A stretch of DNA of 20,812 nucleotides from Nephromyces sp. MM_2019. Taxonomy: Eukaryota > Apicomplexa > Aconoidasida > Nephromycida. A program made the position numbers and the translations under genes. The notes beneath the pieces were generated by a model. It did no database searches. It was not told where the DNA came from and saw only the letters and a program-made list of their open reading frames with translations. The DNA lies in the NCBI GenBank assembly GCA_015657535.1, contig JADHZB010002004.1, positions 1-20,812 on the forward strand. Direction: 5' to 3'. Positions 19,197-20,812 of the stretch are shown piece by piece; position 1 is the stretch's first letter; the number at the start of each line of letters is the position of its first letter.

Positions 19197-20209
19197 TTTA
19201 TACATTTTTTTGAAAATGTGTATATATAGTTTATACATATATAATTATGCGTAAAAACTTTTTTATATATATATTAGGTTTAGAGTGATTAAATTGAATA
19301 TTAGATATTTGTAAATCATTTATAAAAAAACGATTTATGATTTCATATTCCTTGAATATCAATTCAATTATGTAGACATACACACTAAAATACACAACTA
19401 ATTTTTTATTTTCACACTCGTTTAATTTAAATGAATTTATACCAAATCAAAGTAGTTTTACACATTTTTGTTAATACTTGTCTTTTTTTTTTTAATCAAC
19501 TATACGTAGACCTTTCCAAATTACAGAAATCCCTTTATGTATATTCTCACATACACATGCACATGCACACATTACTTAAACAATTATCTTTAATATTAAT
19601 AAGCCTCAAAACTTATCGCTCAAAATAATAAACTAGGTGATTTTGATCACACATATATACGTGTTTGTGTGTACAAAAATCATGTATATAACTAAATTAC
19701 GGGTTTATGTATATGTATAAAAATGTTTATATATATATATATATAAATTTGTGTTTGTGTGAACAAGATATTTCGATGGAGAACTATATATTGTGAATAA
19801 AAATCATATACACACCATTTCAAATTTTATTTATATTTATTAATTATAATACATAGTTTAATTTATCAGTGAATATTATTATACACAAATTTTAAAATTT
19901 ACAAAATATATAAAATTTATTTATTATTTTATTAAAAATAAAGTAAGATGTAGAGAAATTAAATTATAAATACACACACACATATGTGCACACATGTATA
20001 AAAAACAGACACACACACTTAAAATTTAACTTATTTTATGTATCAGATATATATATATATATAAATATATGTTTAGTTGAATTGAGTGTATATTGTTTGT
20101 ACAAAATATGATATAATTCAATACAATTCTTTTATACACACTATAAATTGTGTGTATATATTTACTTAATAATAACATATCATATAATGCAGGTGTGGTC
20201 CTCTACTTT

Positions 20210-20560
20210 TTTTGAGATTATAAATCAGTGTGTGTACATATGTCGGTGTGTATCTGTGTTTGTGTGACTGTGTGTATTCAGCATCTGTGTGTGTCTGTGT
20301 TTGTGTCTGTGTATGCGATTCTATATGTAAGTCTGTGTGTGAATCTATTTGTGTATATGTGTAGCTTCAATTACGCTAGGAAGTGTATACCTATATTTTA
20401 AACAAATGCGTAAAAATGTGTGTTAGTGTGTATATAAACATATGGGTCTGTGTCTGTGTAGGAATATATTTAAAGGTGTGTATTAGTGTGTGTGGAAATA
20501 TGAGCTGTGTTATATAAGTGTATCTAGTGGTTGGGTTATATAAAGAGTGTGTAAAAATAA
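20210..20560 (+). repeat. Degenerate TG-rich tract
   Basis: Irregular TGTGTG(T/C)TGTGTTTG-type sequence with scattered substitutions. It looks like a decayed TG microsatellite rather than a regular minisatellite. Confidence 0.7.
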
Positions 20561-20757
20561 TTAATAAAACTGAAAGTTAATAGTGAGTGTATAAGCCATT
20601 AAATTAAGTTAACAACGTGTGTGTAATTTATTTAAATTGATTTACATTTTATTCATCTTCATCTAATTCGAGAGAGTTAAAATTAAATTGTAATTTTATC
20701 AAGTATTTTATACGGACTTGAGACTGTTTTATGAAAAATAAAATATAAATGTGTGAT

Positions 20758-20764
<7 letters not shown>

Positions 20765-20812
<48 letters not shown>
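20765..20812 (+). repeat. (GT)n microsatellite cut by the window edge
   Basis: 24 perfect GT units run to the last base of the window, so the true length is unknown. If the window is a whole contig, the repeat may have ended the assembly. Confidence 0.95.

Larger units (their letters stand above)
19197..20812. other. Right flank, microsatellite-rich, no gene seen
   Basis: 1,616 bp downstream of HAP6. It includes the HAP6 3' end, (AT)n runs near 19729-19745 and 20047-20062, a CACACA patch at 19970-20020, and a degenerate TG-rich stretch at about 20210-20560. A 65-codon frame at 19431-19628 is low-complexity and has no supporting feature, so it is not called. Confidence 0.55.

Noticed and set aside
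19431..19628. 65-codon plus-strand frame downstream of HAP6
   Set aside because: Low complexity, no signal or domain, no similarity to the family tail; likely chance in AT-rich DNA.
1..20812. tRNA, rRNA, CRISPR array, insertion sequence or viral element
   Set aside because: Both strands were scanned by eye; no cloverleaf with a GTTCRA-type arm, no regular spacer-repeat array, no transposase or polymerase frame was found. A covariance-model search was not possible here.

Overview
This window looks like nuclear DNA from an AT-rich, probably unicellular eukaryote. Coding sequence is interrupted by GT-AG spliceosomal introns at conserved positions, the standard genetic code fits, and no operon, ribosome-binding site or other bacterial organisation is visible. 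An apicomplexan-like protist (the compact, AT-rich, intron-poor Cryptosporidium type) is my best guess, but nothing here proves the lineage and other AT-rich protists remain possible.

The whole window is one multigene family. Six paralogous genes encode secretory-pathway histidine acid phosphatases (histidine phosphatase superfamily, clade 2), here called HAP1 to HAP6 from left to right. HAP1 (2742 to 481) and HAP2 (5410 to 4031) are on the minus strand. HAP3 (6414-8393), HAP4 (9283-11187), HAP5 (12977-14860) and HAP6 (16687-19196) are on the plus strand. HAP2 and HAP3 are therefore head to head across about 1 kb, and the four plus-strand genes form a head-to-tail tandem. Every gene has a signal peptide, a short conserved N-terminal segment ending in a Y-C pair, the catalytic RHGxR motif, the RS(T/S)Dx(Q/L)RT motif, the C-terminal HD dyad, and a conserved tail with a GC...GVC cysteine pair. 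Five end in a transmembrane helix with a short, mostly basic tail. HAP2 stops before any anchor and should be soluble.

Gene structure is conserved but patchy. Intron 1 (phase 0) lies directly before the catalytic motif in HAP1, 3, 4, 5 and 6 and separates the signal-peptide exon from the catalytic exon. Intron 2 (phase 2) lies after the conserved YNG motif and separates the catalytic core from the membrane-anchor exon; it is present only in HAP1, 4 and 6. HAP2 lacks both. I joined the exons by reading splice sites and checking frame and homology; the spliced proteins are 554, 459, 616, 506, 521 and 513 residues.

Spacers between genes are AT-rich and appear gene-free. The right third is rich in (AT)n, (TG)n and (CA)n tracts. 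HAP6 intron 2 holds a minisatellite with a 120-bp higher-order repeat that is almost free of C, and HAP6 intron 1 is CA-rich and roughly complementary to it. HAP3 carries a long Asp/Gly/Asn repeat between its enzyme domain and membrane anchor. Together the array looks like a family of surface or endomembrane phosphatases varied by duplication, intron loss, anchor loss, repeat expansion and tail change.
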